From: Mansonella perstans
Lineage: Eukaryota; Nematoda; Chromadorea; Rhabditida; Onchocercidae
Reading direction: 5' to 3'
NCBI GenBank assembly: GCA_037074765.1
Contig: JBAMDO010000094.1
Location: 1 to 64,000 of the forward strand
DNA length: 64,000 bases
Both the position numbers and the translations under genes were made by a program. The notes beneath the pieces are model-generated. The model did not search any database. It worked only from the letters and a program-made list of their open reading frames with translations, and had not been told where the DNA came from. Position 1 is the stretch's first letter. Each line of letters begins with the position of its first letter. Below, piece after piece: positions 12,911 to 27,700 of the stretch.

Positions 12911-13021
12911 ATGAATGCAAAAACGTTCGTCACGCATGATGAGAATCGAAATGGCTTTGACAACCTGTTGCGGCACCTTTTGAATTCAGCAAACCTTTTT
13001 TCGGCACGTGATCAAAAAAGT
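12911..13021 (+). CDS. Orphan candidate first exon
   Basis: An ATG opens a 37-codon frame that runs without a stop into an excellent donor (AAAAAGT/GTAAGC). It reads MNAKTFVTHDENRNGFDNLL, then a Leu/Asn-rich stretch ending ARDQKS, and uses codons unlike the AT-rich flanks. I could not find a convincing second exon. The open frame at 13405-13620 is downstream on the same strand but does not join naturally. Function unknown; it may be chance. Confidence 0.2.
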
Positions 13022-16000
13022 GTAAGCATAAAAAAACAATCAATTTAAACTCTTAGAAGTTTTATTTCTATAAAATTGTCCTGTTCAAATCAAGTTGACT
13101 TGTTTACATTTCACTTTTATTACTTTTTTAAAATGAATGTGAAAAATAATGTGACGTAGGAGACTTATAGTTATGAAATGTTTGCGTAATAAATTTTTTT
13201 ATTACGGTAACAGTACATCACTTATAAAATTATTATTCAGATATGTACTGCATGACCAATCTTTTGATGCTCAGTCTTTCTTTTTGAATTTGTTAATTTC
13301 AAATGCTATTATTTTTTATAAATGATGTGATTAACGAAATGATTGAAGTAGCAATTTTAGAGTAAATAATAGAAATAATTAAATTTGACAATGAGGTTGG
13401 TTTCATGGAAAGTGTGAAGACTAACATTGTTTTAAAAGTGACATACTGTCCCATCATCTCATCGAGCGTCTTTTCCTTCTCCCTTTATACGCCACCCGAA
13501 GGAACTGGTTTTTTGAACAAAATTTTCAAATCTGCAGATGTTTGGAATACATTTTATGCATACATCTTACTGTTTTCTTTATTGAATTATGCTGTGGTAC
13601 AGAATGGAGCTAAAAGATAAATTGTTCATTCACAAACAAGTCACCAAAATTTCGCCAGAAACTATATGGTTGGCAAAGACTCACGACTACTTCAATAATC
13701 CATTTCATTACCGATGATTGAATTATTCATTTCAGCTCGATTTACTTGCAATTAACATTTCAATTCACATTCTAATTGACACTTTAAATTTTATTTGAAT
13801 TTTTAAATATTTCAATTTAACTCAATTAATTTTGAACTAATTGCAGCATAGTTTCCATAAATTTGGAATAAAGCTGAATTGATGATAATTATAAACTTGA
13901 ATCTATTTTTATGTAAAACTCATTGTGTACAACAGGGAGTATTTCAATATCATTATTTCATTTTCCATTATTAATAATAATAATCAACCATTTGACAGTC
14001 AACCAGTCCACTTCTTCGAAATCTTCTGAGCAGATAGTAGAAATGTGACATCCAAAAAAAATATTTTTTCCAAAAAATCATCATTGCTAATATTTGATGA
14101 ATTTTGATACTTTATTTATCTTATATTTTTTAACATTTCCACCGTTTGTTGTTTGTCCTTTTTCTACTTACCCTTCATTAGGGTGGATATTGATCAGTAA
14201 AGCTTAAGATATGGTTGTGCTGATACTGGTTACTTGCTTTTAAAAATCAATATATTCCAGTTGAGAGAATTATTTAGTACAGCAAAGGGATATATCATGA
14301 ATAAGTCCCAACATGATCATAGTTGTTCGAATGACAGTATCACCTTCCCTGTTGTGCTTTGAGTCTGTCAATAATCATGACATCTGCTCCTTTAACTATC
14401 CATAAAGTCACTCCTAATCCATATTAGTTGCTGCAGTTATTTCCACTATAAGTCCAAATGTATGCAATTGAAATATCTCAGTCACTTTCTCGAAGTATTC
14501 ATAATACAACTAACAGAACATATTGTAATTAAATTTGATACAAATTCAATTTAATCAGATTAGAGTTCTGAGCTTGTTAGTAAAAAATAATGAAAGTAAC
14601 AAAGTCATATTTTTAAAGTAGTTGCTGTTCTATTGAAGCATAATAAATTCGAATTTAGTTGTTGTTAAAAGAAAGAAGGCGGTGCAATGTAAAAATAAAG
14701 TATGATCTGATATAACATTTCTTCTAATGGCTTTTCTTTCCAACGCTTGCCCTCTCAGACATCCTGGATGTAATCGAAGTATTTATTCGATTCAAAATAG
14801 TTGTTACTCTCATTGTGGTTTATTATCCAAGCTTCCATATAATTTTTCGCATTCTGCAATGACAAAAACGCCGTCACTATGCAAATTACAACCTATGGAA
14901 CCACAAAGCAAAGACAATAAGCGTGTGCAGTTTATTTGAAATGATGCTCGGTCGAAAAAGGAAAGTGGCAGAAAATTACTACGATTGCGTTTAAGCTTTT
15001 ATGACTCATACTTAAAAAAAAATTGCGTTAGACTTTATTTTTTCTGATGACTCATCGTCCTTAGAGCAAAAAATTTCTGTTAAAACGTAGTAATTTCAGC
15101 ATTTTTAAAAGTGTTTAAAATTGCAATTTTACTTCATTCTGTTTTATCAAACGACATTTAGTGAGTGAGTGACATATCATTGAAGAATGTATGGAATTGT
15201 TTGCTCTGACATAACCGATCCATTCTGTAACTGTTTCACAATTTATTACAAACAGTTTCAAATGTCAGGGCTAAATTTCAAGCAGCATAAGACAGAGCAT
15301 TTTCAGTTAGTGTTCGTCATCAGTGACCATTTTGGCTTTTTTGTTCGTGGGCTGAGAACACAAAATTCAAGAAAATAATAAATTTTGTTAATTTGAAAAG
15401 AAATTAACGAAATCTTTAATATATTATTAAAAAAACAATCCCATCACTGAGCACTGATTAAGAATCATTGGGCTAAAGAAACTATTAGCCTTAGTCTTCA
15501 TTTCCGCTGTAAGATAGAGATGATGAAGTTTGGAAATGCTCGACATGTTACTATAAATAAACAATTGTTCGATTTATATGGTAGTAAAAGCATTCGGGAG
15601 ACGTTTGCATATGGTAATCCATCAAAGGTACACGAACGGTAGGGGCGTGGTTGTCTTCCTAACTGCGCCAGTTGCAGTCATCACCGGTCATCTTTCCATG
15701 AAGCTCATCGCGAAACTGTTCTCTCTCCGGTTGACCTGATTGATTCCCTATTAACTTCTCTTTTATCCATTATTTACCTTAGTTTTTCTAAATTTAATAG
15801 CTTAATTTTCAAATAGTCATTTTAGAAATCGAAGTGCATAACTAATGCTGCTGTAGTTTACACCAAAAATAATTCAGTTCTTTTAGTGTTATTTGATATT
15901 TTTTCTTGGTTAATTGGATCAATCTATAAGCATCATTGCAGGTTTTAAGGATAGGTTATCGATTTGCAAAGGAAACATAAATTTAGTCCCATTTGATGAA

Positions 16001-16259
16001 AGGATACTTGAGATATTAAAAATTGTTTGATCTTCCAGTGACTTTTAATGGCCAAACTTCAGAGATATTGCAAACCAACAAACAGCACAGTGATTAGCAA
16101 TTTAAACGGAATTTTAAATAACTTGAAGTAATGTTGATTTTTTCTGAAATCATTTGACTTTATTTCAGATTCTCTTCTTTGTGCTATTACTAATCAAAAT
16201 TGCTACGGCATTTTGGCCTCTAAAAACTGTTATTGAGTGCCGTCGGACAGGTACTTCAG
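13022..16259. other. Intergenic / upstream region of the bHLH gene
   Basis: Mostly AT-rich. A 70-codon frame with several cysteines at 14727-14939 has no splice context or match. A GC-richer patch at about 15630-15740 with CCAGTTGCAG and CATCACCGGTCATC sits about 550 bases upstream of the bHLH start and could be its promoter or an enhancer. The string GTACTTCAG directly before the ATG at 16260 could serve as a spliced-leader acceptor. Confidence 0.35.
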
Positions 16260-17097
16260 ATGAGGATGCGAAATGCGTTCAACACAATGTCTAATACTGT
16301 TACTGGTAATGATTCTGCAAATCAGACACGATTGAGAAAGTCAAAAACTAGTGGTGCTACGACGAAATTACCGCATCAGGTGCTTAGGAGAAATGAAAGA
16401 GAAAGGAAACGTGTCCAACAGGTAAGATTTTTTTTTTACTAATGATTGTATGCTGTTGTTTCATATATGTGCACTTTAAAAGTTCTTTCTCAAATAAAGG
16501 TTCTCACTTCTTATTTCATCAAGATTGTACGACCAATTTTTGAAGATTGCAAACAAAAGAAATGGATTTAAAGTAGTAATGAGTAAGCAAACATTGATTT
16601 CAAAAACCTCAATGAAAAGAAAATCATTTGTATTTCAGGTGAATCTTGGGTTCATACACCTTCGTGATCGGGTACCACATTCAGCGACAAGCAAGAAACT
16701 GAGTAAAGTGGAAACGCTTCGTGAAGCAGCCCGGTACATCAAACACTTACAAGATTTGCTTCAAGGTACCTGCGATAAACCGTTCGAACCTTTAAATGCC
16801 AGTCATGAAACGCAGAACTGCCATGATAGTCCATGTTTCTCCGAAGAAAATCACTATTCTTTGGCAGATCAGACAACTGATATCTGTCATTTTACCTGTA
16901 ATAGTGAACCCTTTTACTATCAATATCCTCAAGCTAATAATTCCTCTCTTTACTATAAATCTCCAACTTCATTTAATCCTAACAATATGGTAGCGAAATC
17001 TGAAAATGAATCTTTGAATATATCTTCTTCCAATTCTTCGTCTTCCTTAAGTTTCGCCGAGATAACTCGGTTTCAACAAACTGATTATGTATTGTGA
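16260..17097 (+). CDS. Achaete-scute family bHLH transcription factor
   Basis: Two exons, 16260-16421 and 16639-17097, giving 206 aa. The basic region LRRNERERKRVQQ (residues 42-54) ends exactly at the intron. Helix 1 (VNLGFIHLRDRVP), a loop (HSATSKKL) and helix 2 (SKVETLREAARYIKHLQDLL) follow at residues 55-96. This pattern, especially NERER-RV, VNLGF-LR and KLSKVETLR, is diagnostic of the achaete-scute group; in C. elegans the relatives are HLH-3, HLH-14 and others, and I cannot pick one. Family members pair with an E/Daughterless-type bHLH partner, bind E-boxes in the nucleus and specify neuronal fate. The rest (about 110 residues) is rich in Ser, Asn and Tyr, without a known domain. I chose the ATG at 16260 because an acceptor-like TTCAG precedes it directly. 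Confidence 0.92.
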
Positions 17098-17553
17098 TAT
17101 TTGATATGTTTGTAACTTTTAAAGCTGAATTGGTACATCACTTAAAACTGAATCGGCACACTACAAATTTGAAAATTTCTGAAATTGAAAATTTTTTAAA
17201 ACTAAGTAATATTTTAGTTCAGATCAAGTTGTGTCAAGCATAAGTTTGGATGTTATTAATTAATTGCTGATAAGAATGAATTTCCTAGGAAAAAAATAAT
17301 TACTCACTTCGAATAGTTCTTAAGCAAGTTGTTGAAAATTTTTTTGTAAAAATGAGTTTAATAATTAATATCAAAGTTTGAAATGAATATACATTAATTT
17401 TGTCACCTTTGTCTCCTTACTATGAAATTTTGCAATTTTTCTCAGCCATGTATCTTTCGCCTTATTGTAATTCTCACTTGTAAATGATGAATGTTTCACT
17501 TAGTTCTTGTGTGGTTCACAAAATTAAACTGATTGCTGAACAAAATTTAAAAG

Positions 17554-17559
17554 AATAAA
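17554..17559 (+). terminator. Possible polyadenylation signal of bHLH gene
   Basis: AATAAA about 460 bases after the bHLH stop codon. Closer variants cannot be excluded. Confidence 0.25.
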
Positions 17560-20500
17560 TTTCTTCAACAACTAGCTTTACATACTTATAAAAATCTTGA
17601 CTGCAATCCATGGATCACCATCATCTGGAAACCTGTCATATGAATCAAAATAATTTGGCGTAAATTCTGCTATTAAGCACATATAACGAATCACGTCATC
17701 TTCGGATAATGGGAACGTTTCTTCTTATAATTACATTATTGAAAAATCACAAAAAGCTTTCAAACATTTGAAAGTCGAAAACAAACTTTTGTAGTTTTTC
17801 AGAATTTCAGATTCTTCATTTTAGAAAAGCATAGCATAGGCGGTGTTTCTACGGTCCCAATGAGCTGTGTATTGCAATCTTTATGGCTACTGTTTCTGAA
17901 ACAAATGGAAAAGACAAAAAAGTGCAAGTGAAATCAATCTAACTAAACAGTATTATGATTTGGTTGCTTCTAGTGGCATTTTTGTGTTATCATTCCATTA
18001 ACGAATCAAAACTCTCTTTTCATCCCAAAGTCTGAAATTTAAACTTTACTGAAAAAGAATGGAGATTGAAATAATGCAATTAGATTCTTTAAAAGAAAGA
18101 ACGACATTTTAGACTTTCAGTTTCCAAATTGCAAAAAATTGTGTGATATTTAGCTGATCATACTTCATTGATCTCATGCCTCAAATAAATAATGACTAGA
18201 AAATTCAAGAGATCGACCATTTGAAATATGAATCCTAATTTTTTAGAAGAAATTAAAAGGTGAAAGGATCCTTGGAATACGATGATGACACATGAATGAT
18301 CATGCAAAATTAGCAATATATTCAGTCACGAATGGCTGAATGTAAATTTTGATGAATTAGCCCGGCAGTGAGAACCTAAGTTAACTAAAGAATGGTTCAT
18401 TGCTTACCAGACAGGCGAATTATGAGATGCTTCTAACAATTCACGGCGAAAACTTTACTTTTACTTCGGAAACAAAGAAGAGAGAAAAAGAGAGAGAAAA
18501 ATGCCTCACTTTGACCTTTATTAAGCAATGAACTGAAAAATTTATTCATTTAATTAAGCAAAGTTTTAAATTATCTGCACTAATTTATTTGATTTTCTAT
18601 TATTTGGTGCTTATTTTCTTGTTCCTTCATCTTTATTGCAAAGCATTGCATCAGTTGGTCCTCTGGTATATATTTCCTTTTTAGTAATATGACGTTTCAG
18701 TTAAATTTTTTAAACAGCAGAAATTAAAGTCCTTTAAAAATTTTTGAAGATGAAAATTCAAAATATTTCAAAATTTTTCGAAAAGCAAAAGTGGCTCAAT
18801 AATCACTACCAAATTACACTAGCCAACTGATCATTATGCTAATTTTTGGCGTTTGGCGTGCTATTTTTGGCGCATGTCTTCTTATAAACATTGTAATTAT
18901 GACAATAATATGTATCGCAGGTGTGCACTATGGCAAATCTTATTTTCAATCACACTTCGTAGAGCAGCATTTTTGGCATTCTCGCCATGTTGGAAATGTT
19001 TTGATCTCGAGAAGAAAGAGATTCTCACTCCAGATAAACATTTGAAGACCTAAAATCAATCAATAAATTGTTTTTAAAAATTTTTTATGAAAGTCACTGA
19101 TTCAATATGATAGTATTTTGACAAATATCAGAAACTTATTATTCTATTAATAGTTTATTTTCAAATTGAAATTGTTTATTTTCTATCACGACAACTTGTC
19201 CTTGTTGTAGTAATCTTTTATTCCTCAGGTGCCAAGTGCAGTAGTTAATTAATAAATTAATGAAAAGTATTGCAGATGCTTGCATTCATTTTTGCAATAC
19301 TAAGTTGCGTAATGCACAGCTACTTCACGTGAAGCTGCAATAAATGTTTTTTATATCTGTAATTACTCGAATTTTGATGCAAATTTGGATAGAATAGACA
19401 GAAGGGAAGAAACAATTTTATGGAACGTATTGTGGAGAGAAACGGTAATGACGCAACTTACTAATTATAAGTTAGCATAAATTGTTTTCCTTCTCATGCC
19501 TAATATGTTCTGCATTTAAATGATGTACGAACTGCTTGTATTCCCCAATTAAAACTTTTAATAATTTTTAAATTAACGAATTGCTTTTCAAATCACTTTA
19601 TTTCGACTTTAACATCATAAGTATTTAATGACCTTTCGCTGACTATTTATAGTAATAATATTTCATTGAAGTCAGAGCGTATTGTGCTACTAATTTAGAA
19701 AATCTTCTTTTTCTATTTCTTCAGACTATAAGAAATGCTGAAAAATCTGAAACAATATTTACCATTCTAATAAAAAACCACGAAATTGATATTTAACACT
19801 TTCCAATATATATTCGTATAGAATTGTGCCAGTACTAGTTCAACCTCTTCAAATTTGAATTTCAAAGATGGAAGCAATCAAACTGCTTTTGAAAATTGCA
19901 ACAACATTATCGCATAAATGATTTATGAGCTGAAATGCTGTGCTCGAATCTGAGACGCATTTATATAAGCAAAAAGTTTGATTATAAAAAATTTCGAAAT
20001 TATTGAAATTGAATTGAAATGAATTTTGATGACTGGCAACAATGGGCACTAACGCCATTCGAACCTTTACCTTTACCACATGCTGCGCTATAGTCCCTTC
20101 GCATGTGAGTGTGTTATAATAATAGTTGGCCTCATTATCGAGCTGTTGTTAACCCTCCAAAACGAAGTATCCTTCAAAAAACAACAATTGAATTAAAATA
20201 AACTATCCAGAGGTCAGTTGTATTCAACAACGATCCATCGATCATCACTTGATGTCATGAAATGCAATTTTATTGAAACTTTTAACACGGATTGTCATGG
20301 ATAAGACATTTATTGAAATATAGTGAAGGAAAATGTTAGAAAAAAGTTATAAAACTACTGAAATAACATAAATTAAAATTCTACGAAAATGTTACTCTTC
20401 AACAAGTTATTCCTTTTATAAGGATGCCGAGTTATAATTTCTCGTAATTTTAATTTTTATTGAACAGATATCAATAAAGTAAAAGAAATTATTATTCAAC

Positions 20501-23500
20501 ACTTGTCATTCAATGCTTCGATGATTTTATCATTAGTACCATATGGGCAGGAAGAAATCGAGCGTAATTTAGGGATAAGCGGTAGAGAGACCTCCTGGCG
20601 TCATAGCTCATATTTCGTTTAAACTGATTGTACAATTCCCATGCGCTCAAGACTGCTCCCAATAAGGATAGATATTTCGGTTACAATTATACTTCGTCCA
20701 TCTATCCTACAATTCCACAGTGTTTGCATTTGCTTTCCTGGAATGAAGAATTCCTAAATCAAGATTGAAATAATGATTGTAGAATTCTTAAAATTTATTT
20801 AAAATTAAGTTTCACTATACAATTTCAACTGGTTTTTCTTCTTTTTAAGGAAATGAAAATAAAAAACCGATCAATTATTAAGCAATTATAAGTAGTAGCT
20901 AAATTAGCCGAGTCAACATAGAATGACTAAAATTCTTTCACTTCTATATCGTATCATACTAGTAAATTCGAGTATATAAAAAAGAGATCCCAAATTAAGT
21001 GGTGCTTAAGTGGTATTTGTTAATGCATGTGTGAACAGTCAAAAATGATATTATTAATAAAAAAATAAGGGATATTACGGATGAATTGGTTGAAGAGATG
21101 TTAAGCAACGGATATCAAGGAAGCAGGTGCAGCTTGATATCTTCCCTCTTCTCATTCATACAATTCTTTCGGAGTTTTTTTCGGAGAAGATTACTAGGAA
21201 TTTTTAGGTATTAACTGAAAACTGAAAACTTTTCCAACAATTTAAAATGGCTTTTTTTTTTCCACCATCCCAAATCTCTTCAAAATAACGACAATTGTAA
21301 TGAAAATAATCTGAATTCATCTGATATATTTTTCTTTGATAGAATTACAGAATAATTTGTAATTTTTTACTGATTTGTAAAAGTGGATGAATTAATAATA
21401 TGATCAATCACAGTTTGATCATATCAATATTAATCAAATATAGGCAAGCTTGCTCAACACTGGAAAGTTTCAGGCAGCATTGGAGGCCGTCGGAACACTA
21501 AACTCATTACAAGATGGACATCGTGAAATTGTGTTAGCGATTATTTGCACTAACTAATTATACTTCTTTTAAATCCTTTAATTTTTTAGTATTATTGAAT
21601 GAACTTCTAACTTAATTTATTAATGTCTAATTATATAATAAAGAGATTGTGGTCTCACTTGATGGTAATTATTTCCGATAATTTGATTATCATTATCGAA
21701 ACATTCATTCATTCTTGTATGATAGAGAGCAAAAGAGAATGTATTATTTTATGAAGCCTAATATGTAATCGTAGAATGTCAGCAAGAAATAGCAAACTCA
21801 CACACACTTTAGATTAACAAGGATTCATAACGAAGGAACATTAATTGGTAAGCGTAACGATGGGACATAAAAATGACCACAATGGCAATGGCTATGATGG
21901 TTTTGTGAAACCATGGAGATTGGATCTATTTGCGCAAATACTCTCATAAAAGTGAAGTGCATATATATGCATGCATCACCTGCTATCCGTGGCAAATGCC
22001 TTAATCTAAGAGCCTTAAATGTTGAGAGGATTCAGCAATGTTCGAAAGGCAGAATATGGCAAGTATACAGTACTTGTAATAACATTTAAATGATATGGGC
22101 GAAAATAAAGTATCAGTTAATTTCAAATGCAAAATTAAAATGTCCGAAAGTATAATCTTAAGAGATATGTTTGATCCTTAATTATTGTTAAAATAATAAA
22201 TTTCATGACTACGAATATTTAGTTTTTATGCATGCATGTTATTCGTATATGAGCAATAAATTTTGTTTAAATCCAATTGATCTCAGCATTTTAATTTCAT
22301 ATCAAAATTTTTTTTCCTTGAACAATATATCTTTTTAATCGATGAAAGCCCTTTGATAAAATCTGTAAACTGAACTATTTTAAATAATAAATAATCATTC
22401 CCGATTATATCTGTATTCGTAATCAACTACTTGTTTTAATCCGCAGTTTCCATTGTGTATTTTTTTTTTGAAAGGATCAATCATATCACTATCACCGAAT
22501 TGAGTGATTACATAATTAAATTTAACAATCTATTATCAGTCAATCTATTATCAATGAGCTGATTATTATTAGCTTTGAATGTTCATTGTTTCAATTACTA
22601 AAAATTTTTGCATCTTCATTCATTTCTTAGCAAATAAATCGATCGATAAATTGCAGGTAGTACTATGCAAATTAAGGCGTCAAAAATGCTGTATGTGCAA
22701 GGTATTGAACTCTTGTTGACCCTTACTGCATAGAGAAAATATGCAGGGAAAACAAACATTAGAAGGATAAGTTACCTTTGAAAATTAACTGATACCTAAA
22801 TAGAGCAGTAAGCGATACGAATGCAATTACTAATTGTGAAAAGGATTAGCGCAATAAATTTCATTATCGAACAATGAATTGTTTTTTGTCGTTTGAAAAT
22901 TAATCTTTTTAATTTCACTGCTAAGAGTAATTTGAGAAAAATTCAAAAAATTTGTAAACATAATTTGTAATATGCAAACAAGGAAATAATCTTTGATGGT
23001 TTACAAATGGATCTGTTTCTGTTTTTTCTGGAAGAGACAGATACAAGAGAAATCTGAACAGATGGATATTTTCTGCAGGAAATTTGGGAATGAAGGTTAG
23101 GATGAAAGATTAATATCCAAGTGAATAAAGGTCCTAGTCAAGTGATAGGGTAATACTTCAAGTTTTCAAACATTCATCCTTTCTTAATGAAAATTCAGAT
23201 GCTTTTCGAATATGCGGATATTTTTTTTTGAATATTTAAAAAATTGAATTGTGCACTTAGTTCATGTAAAGTACTTTAGTAAATTAATTCATATAAAATT
23301 TAATAATTGGATTATCTTTCTTAATAGATATGAAGTTGTTAAATATTCATACTTCAAGATGCCAATATTTTATAATATTGGCTTGGCACAAAAGGATTGA
23401 TACAAAAGCTATTTCATTGAAGTAAGTGGCCATTATGGCCATTACGATAGTGATTAAATTACTGGATGGAATTGACCCTAAATATCTCAAAGACCACTCA

Positions 23501-24544
23501 AGCTACAACTATCTAATACATCATACCCGGTTAAATTAACATCAATCCAATAATCTCAAGCAGTCATAATAATCTATAATTAATAATTGACTCATAACAA
23601 ATAAAGTAACGTGACTATGAGTGACAAGCACTGAATGCAATTAATAAATTGAGTCGATCTTTTATGTGATTATTATGCATTTGTTAATTTCAATTTCCTG
23701 ATAATTAAACGGTGAATTGAAATCACTATTAAAATAGTCACCATGAAGCGACCATGAGAAAATGCTCGGCTTACCTTTTGAAATGACTGGTTAGGGAAGA
23801 CGCGATGTGTAGTGTTTCATTACGCCGGTGATCATTGTCTTATTTTCTACTCTCCTTATCCTAAACCCATTATTGTGTCCAGTTACCGCATTACATAGAG
23901 AAATACAACAGCTGCAATTGAAATCGTTCCTTTTTATAATCCATTTGGAAAAAGTGGTCAGAATTGATTTTGATGAATATTTACTTTAGCATTTACAGGG
24001 ATATTATTATAATACATTGATATTTTCGAAACAATAATAAGCCAAATGGAGCAGTAATTGAATTAATTTTTCTTTAAATATCATAAATTGATGATGTATT
24101 CGCAAGGAATAAAAGCTACACTTGTTTATTCCAAATGTTTTCCTATTTTAACATAGGTCAAATGCTACAAGCTTTGCACGTTTTTATCGATATTTCATAT
24201 TTTTCTTTATTGTGAAAAGATTGCATAATATCAGATCAAAGGTTTCGTTTAATCATTTATCGAACTGGCATGATTCGAAATGTTTGCAAACATCAAAAAG
24301 TTGCTTCATATTTTCTTAAATTTCTAAAATTATCAGTATTCAATCTGACTTACTTATGTACTTTAAACCCTTGCAATTTCTAGATTAAGCCTTCAACAAA
24401 AGTTTCCGCCATGAATTTTTCGAAATTCATTGATCATAGTTTCTCAACTTATGGATAATATAGTGTTCTAAGTAATGTTAATATGTTGTTAATTTTGAAA
24501 AAGTACCACTGAAAAAGAGATAAGACGAAAAGTTACCTGAATAG

Positions 24545-24724
24545 ATGCAATGGATAGATAACGATAACGAGTGCAATTGTTATTGTAGGGACAATTTGGA
24601 AATGGATTTATCAGAGAGATGCGCTAAACGAACATCGTCCCTATCTCCCGCGGCGCTAATAAACTTCAAGAGAATGCTGCTGATCGTATCTTCAAATAAA
24701 GTTCGGCGAAATGAAAGAGCATGA
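24545..24724 (+). CDS. Candidate small ORF, 59 codons
   Basis: An ATG-to-stop frame in an unusually GC-rich patch. It has a Cys/Asn-rich start (MQWIDNDNECNCYCRDN), a basic middle (ERCAKRTSSLSP) and a basic end (NKVRRNERA). A second frame through the same patch is also open for about 30 codons, so the composition rather than the frame may be what is conserved. I recognise no family and no start or splice context that would prove expression. Confidence 0.15.
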   Translation: MQWIDNDNECNCYCRDNLEMDLSERCAKRTSSLSPAALINFKRMLLIVSSNKVRRNERA

Positions 24725-27700
24725 AATGGAGCCAAGCGAAGTTATAATGGCCAATCAGTAACACATTAAAAATTGGAACGGACAAATTTTCCTCATTTTC
24801 TGCTAGGGATTATATCGCTTCATACATTGTTTAAGTAATTCAAGCAAATTTCTAAAAATTTACCTGAAAATTGTTTGTTTGTCTATTTTTTATCAATCAG
24901 TGCAACAGACCCGAGTATGTTACGGAAACAATGAATTAATTTTAATTCAGAAGCAAACTTTTTATCGTTGAGTTTAAAGAAAATACTAAATTAATAAATT
25001 TCATTGATTTAAATGAGAAGAATGATTGTGTCTTAAATATATCGACCAGAGGATACAATTAAAAAAAAAAAACAAAGATTTGAACAAAAATTCATAATGA
25101 TAAGTGAGAACTTTTTTAATTAATGGAAGGAGCAGGATTAATTTTCTGGCTAAACGTTCAATGGCTATGAGTAAATAAATTAAAATGTAAGTTTGCATGA
25201 TGGTCCTGCATATATATTTTAATATCCGAATGCTTGAAAATAATTGTTTGTCAATTTATCTTTCATTTTAATAGTGTGTGAAATTTTATATATCAAAGTT
25301 GTTAGAACTTCTGTCATGATGAAATACGTTACTTACATGAAGAAAAGTTCAAAGTTCAATAGTGAGCTAGTTTATCATACCAAATCTAAGTACTACCACT
25401 ATTTGTTGTTTTATACTAATTTACGGATTACTGATGCACATGTTTTCATCCGTCTTTTTCTTAAAGAATAAATTGACAAACTATCATTACTTGTTAATCC
25501 GTAAATTGACAGTTTGCTCTTAATCAATAAGCCTGATGTTACCAAGACTATATTAAGCCATAATTATTATGTTTTTATTCATTTTTCTGCAGGCAATACA
25601 CACTTGTCACCATTGTTATAATTGTTCAAAGATCCAAACTCTTTACAAAAGTATCAACAAACTATTGACCGTAAAATTTTCGATCAATAATAACAAAAAC
25701 AATAAAATTTGCTAAAAGTGGAGGTCTCCTGGATTATTGTTTTGTGAGACTAACAATTAATGTTGGGTAAAGAAAGGCTTTTTTTTTGCTCTGCAACCAC
25801 GAAGATTGTTTTTTAAAATTATATTCTAGGAGATTTATAACATGTTGCTTAAGCATTTAAGCAGGAATTTCAGATTTCTAAGACAGGAAATAAAATTGCT
25901 TCTCTGCTTCTCTCTATCCCACGGATTCTTTCTACTAAACAACATCTAATCTGAAACATTAATTAAGAATTTTAGAAAATGCAATCTAAAAGCATGACTC
26001 ATTCTGCGGTTGTCATTTATCTTTTATCAACTTGATATTTTCATATCAAATTTCAAAAAATTGATATGCTAATTTGAATCAGTTTGAATCAGTTTGCGAT
26101 TGATGCATTGCAAACTGGTACCACCAGTAACAGGCAAATTACCAAGACCGTACGTCCAATCTAAGGCACAATGCAAGGACATGTGAATGATGAATGTATT
26201 TGTCCTCTACTCTATTGTCCATCCTGTATTAAGTGGACTACTAAGAAATTGTATCATAGTATAAGCGTGAAGTGTTTTGCACTTCTTTCACTACACTACC
26301 GATTAATTATGCCTTTGAAATATGCATATTATTGCCGATATCGTGTGCCTGTCATTTCCGAGGTAACATAAATGACACATGAACACTTTATTACTGATTT
26401 CACCATAAGCGAATGCAATAATTTCCTTTTCTGGAAAAAGAAACACAAATTTCGGAACTTAGAGGGATGCTAAAATATTCATAAATGCCATAGTATCACC
26501 ATTTACGTTGTCAGCATTCAAAAAATGGCTATAATAGCTGTTGATCAACGAAAAAATTTTGTAAATGCAATTTTAATACTTTGAGAAAAATTGGCTTATT
26601 ATTGTCTACTCATTTACATTTATGTTTCTGCAACATGCAACATCAAGAAATATGAACTGATTGCAATTGAAATGATTTGTTCATTAATTTCAAACTTCAT
26701 TTACTCATTGTGCTAAAAAATAGCAGATATTGGTATAGATATTATCAATCACAGATTTGTTGCCAATTCCCAAAAGCAATAACTCCAAACAGATCATTGC
26801 AAATAATTTTTTCTCACAATCCCTAGGTCCACTTACAATTAATCATTGCTAAAATTATTGCTATCAAAGGCCATTCCAATTTACTGTTTCATCATTTCAT
26901 CATTTTTCAATCTCAACTCAGTTATGATCATAATATTCCAAATTTCCTTATTGCCAGAAAGCTCGTGATCCTTAAATTTCAACAATTTCTTCAGCTGAAT
27001 CTTTTGAATTATTCAGTGAAAAATCATATTGAAAAAGGCTGAAATTTAGATCTAAACATTATTCTATAAAAAATGATCATCTACCTTTATTAATCTTATC
27101 ATTCGATTTTGAAATCGAATTATGCCATTAGAAAATAGGCTTATTAGAAGCAATCATAAGACAGTCCTAAAGGCGGCAAGTTGTTCAATGCTCACAACAT
27201 TTTCAAGGCACATTATTTATCATTTTAACATTAAATGAAGAAATAGGTCATAGAATTTCGTTGTTTTCAAAATAAATGAGTAGGTGGCTTTGTTAGTTTC
27301 AATGCTGATTTTAACATGTGCTCATTAAAATAATTACATCATATTTTCATTAGCGTCTTAAAATGTCCTGCTTGGCAGGATATTAACAAAGTGACACTCA
27401 ATAAAAAAATTTTTGCCTTAGGGCAAAGCAAAAAACACAGAAATGTCAGTAGAATACCGATGACATTTTTGAATGAGTGGTGTTGAAATGTAACAAATGC
27501 TCATTTTTGAAGCAACACAGATATGACAGCATTAAATTGAATCCTGTGAAGCATCCTGAAAGGTTAACATTACGTTTCTTCTTAATTTGCGTTTTCTTTT
27601 TAAATCAATGTTCATTCCATGGACAATCTCATTGTTCGATTACTATTTGTTTACTTTGAATGCAAAAAAATCTTTATAAAATAATAAATACCAAATATTA

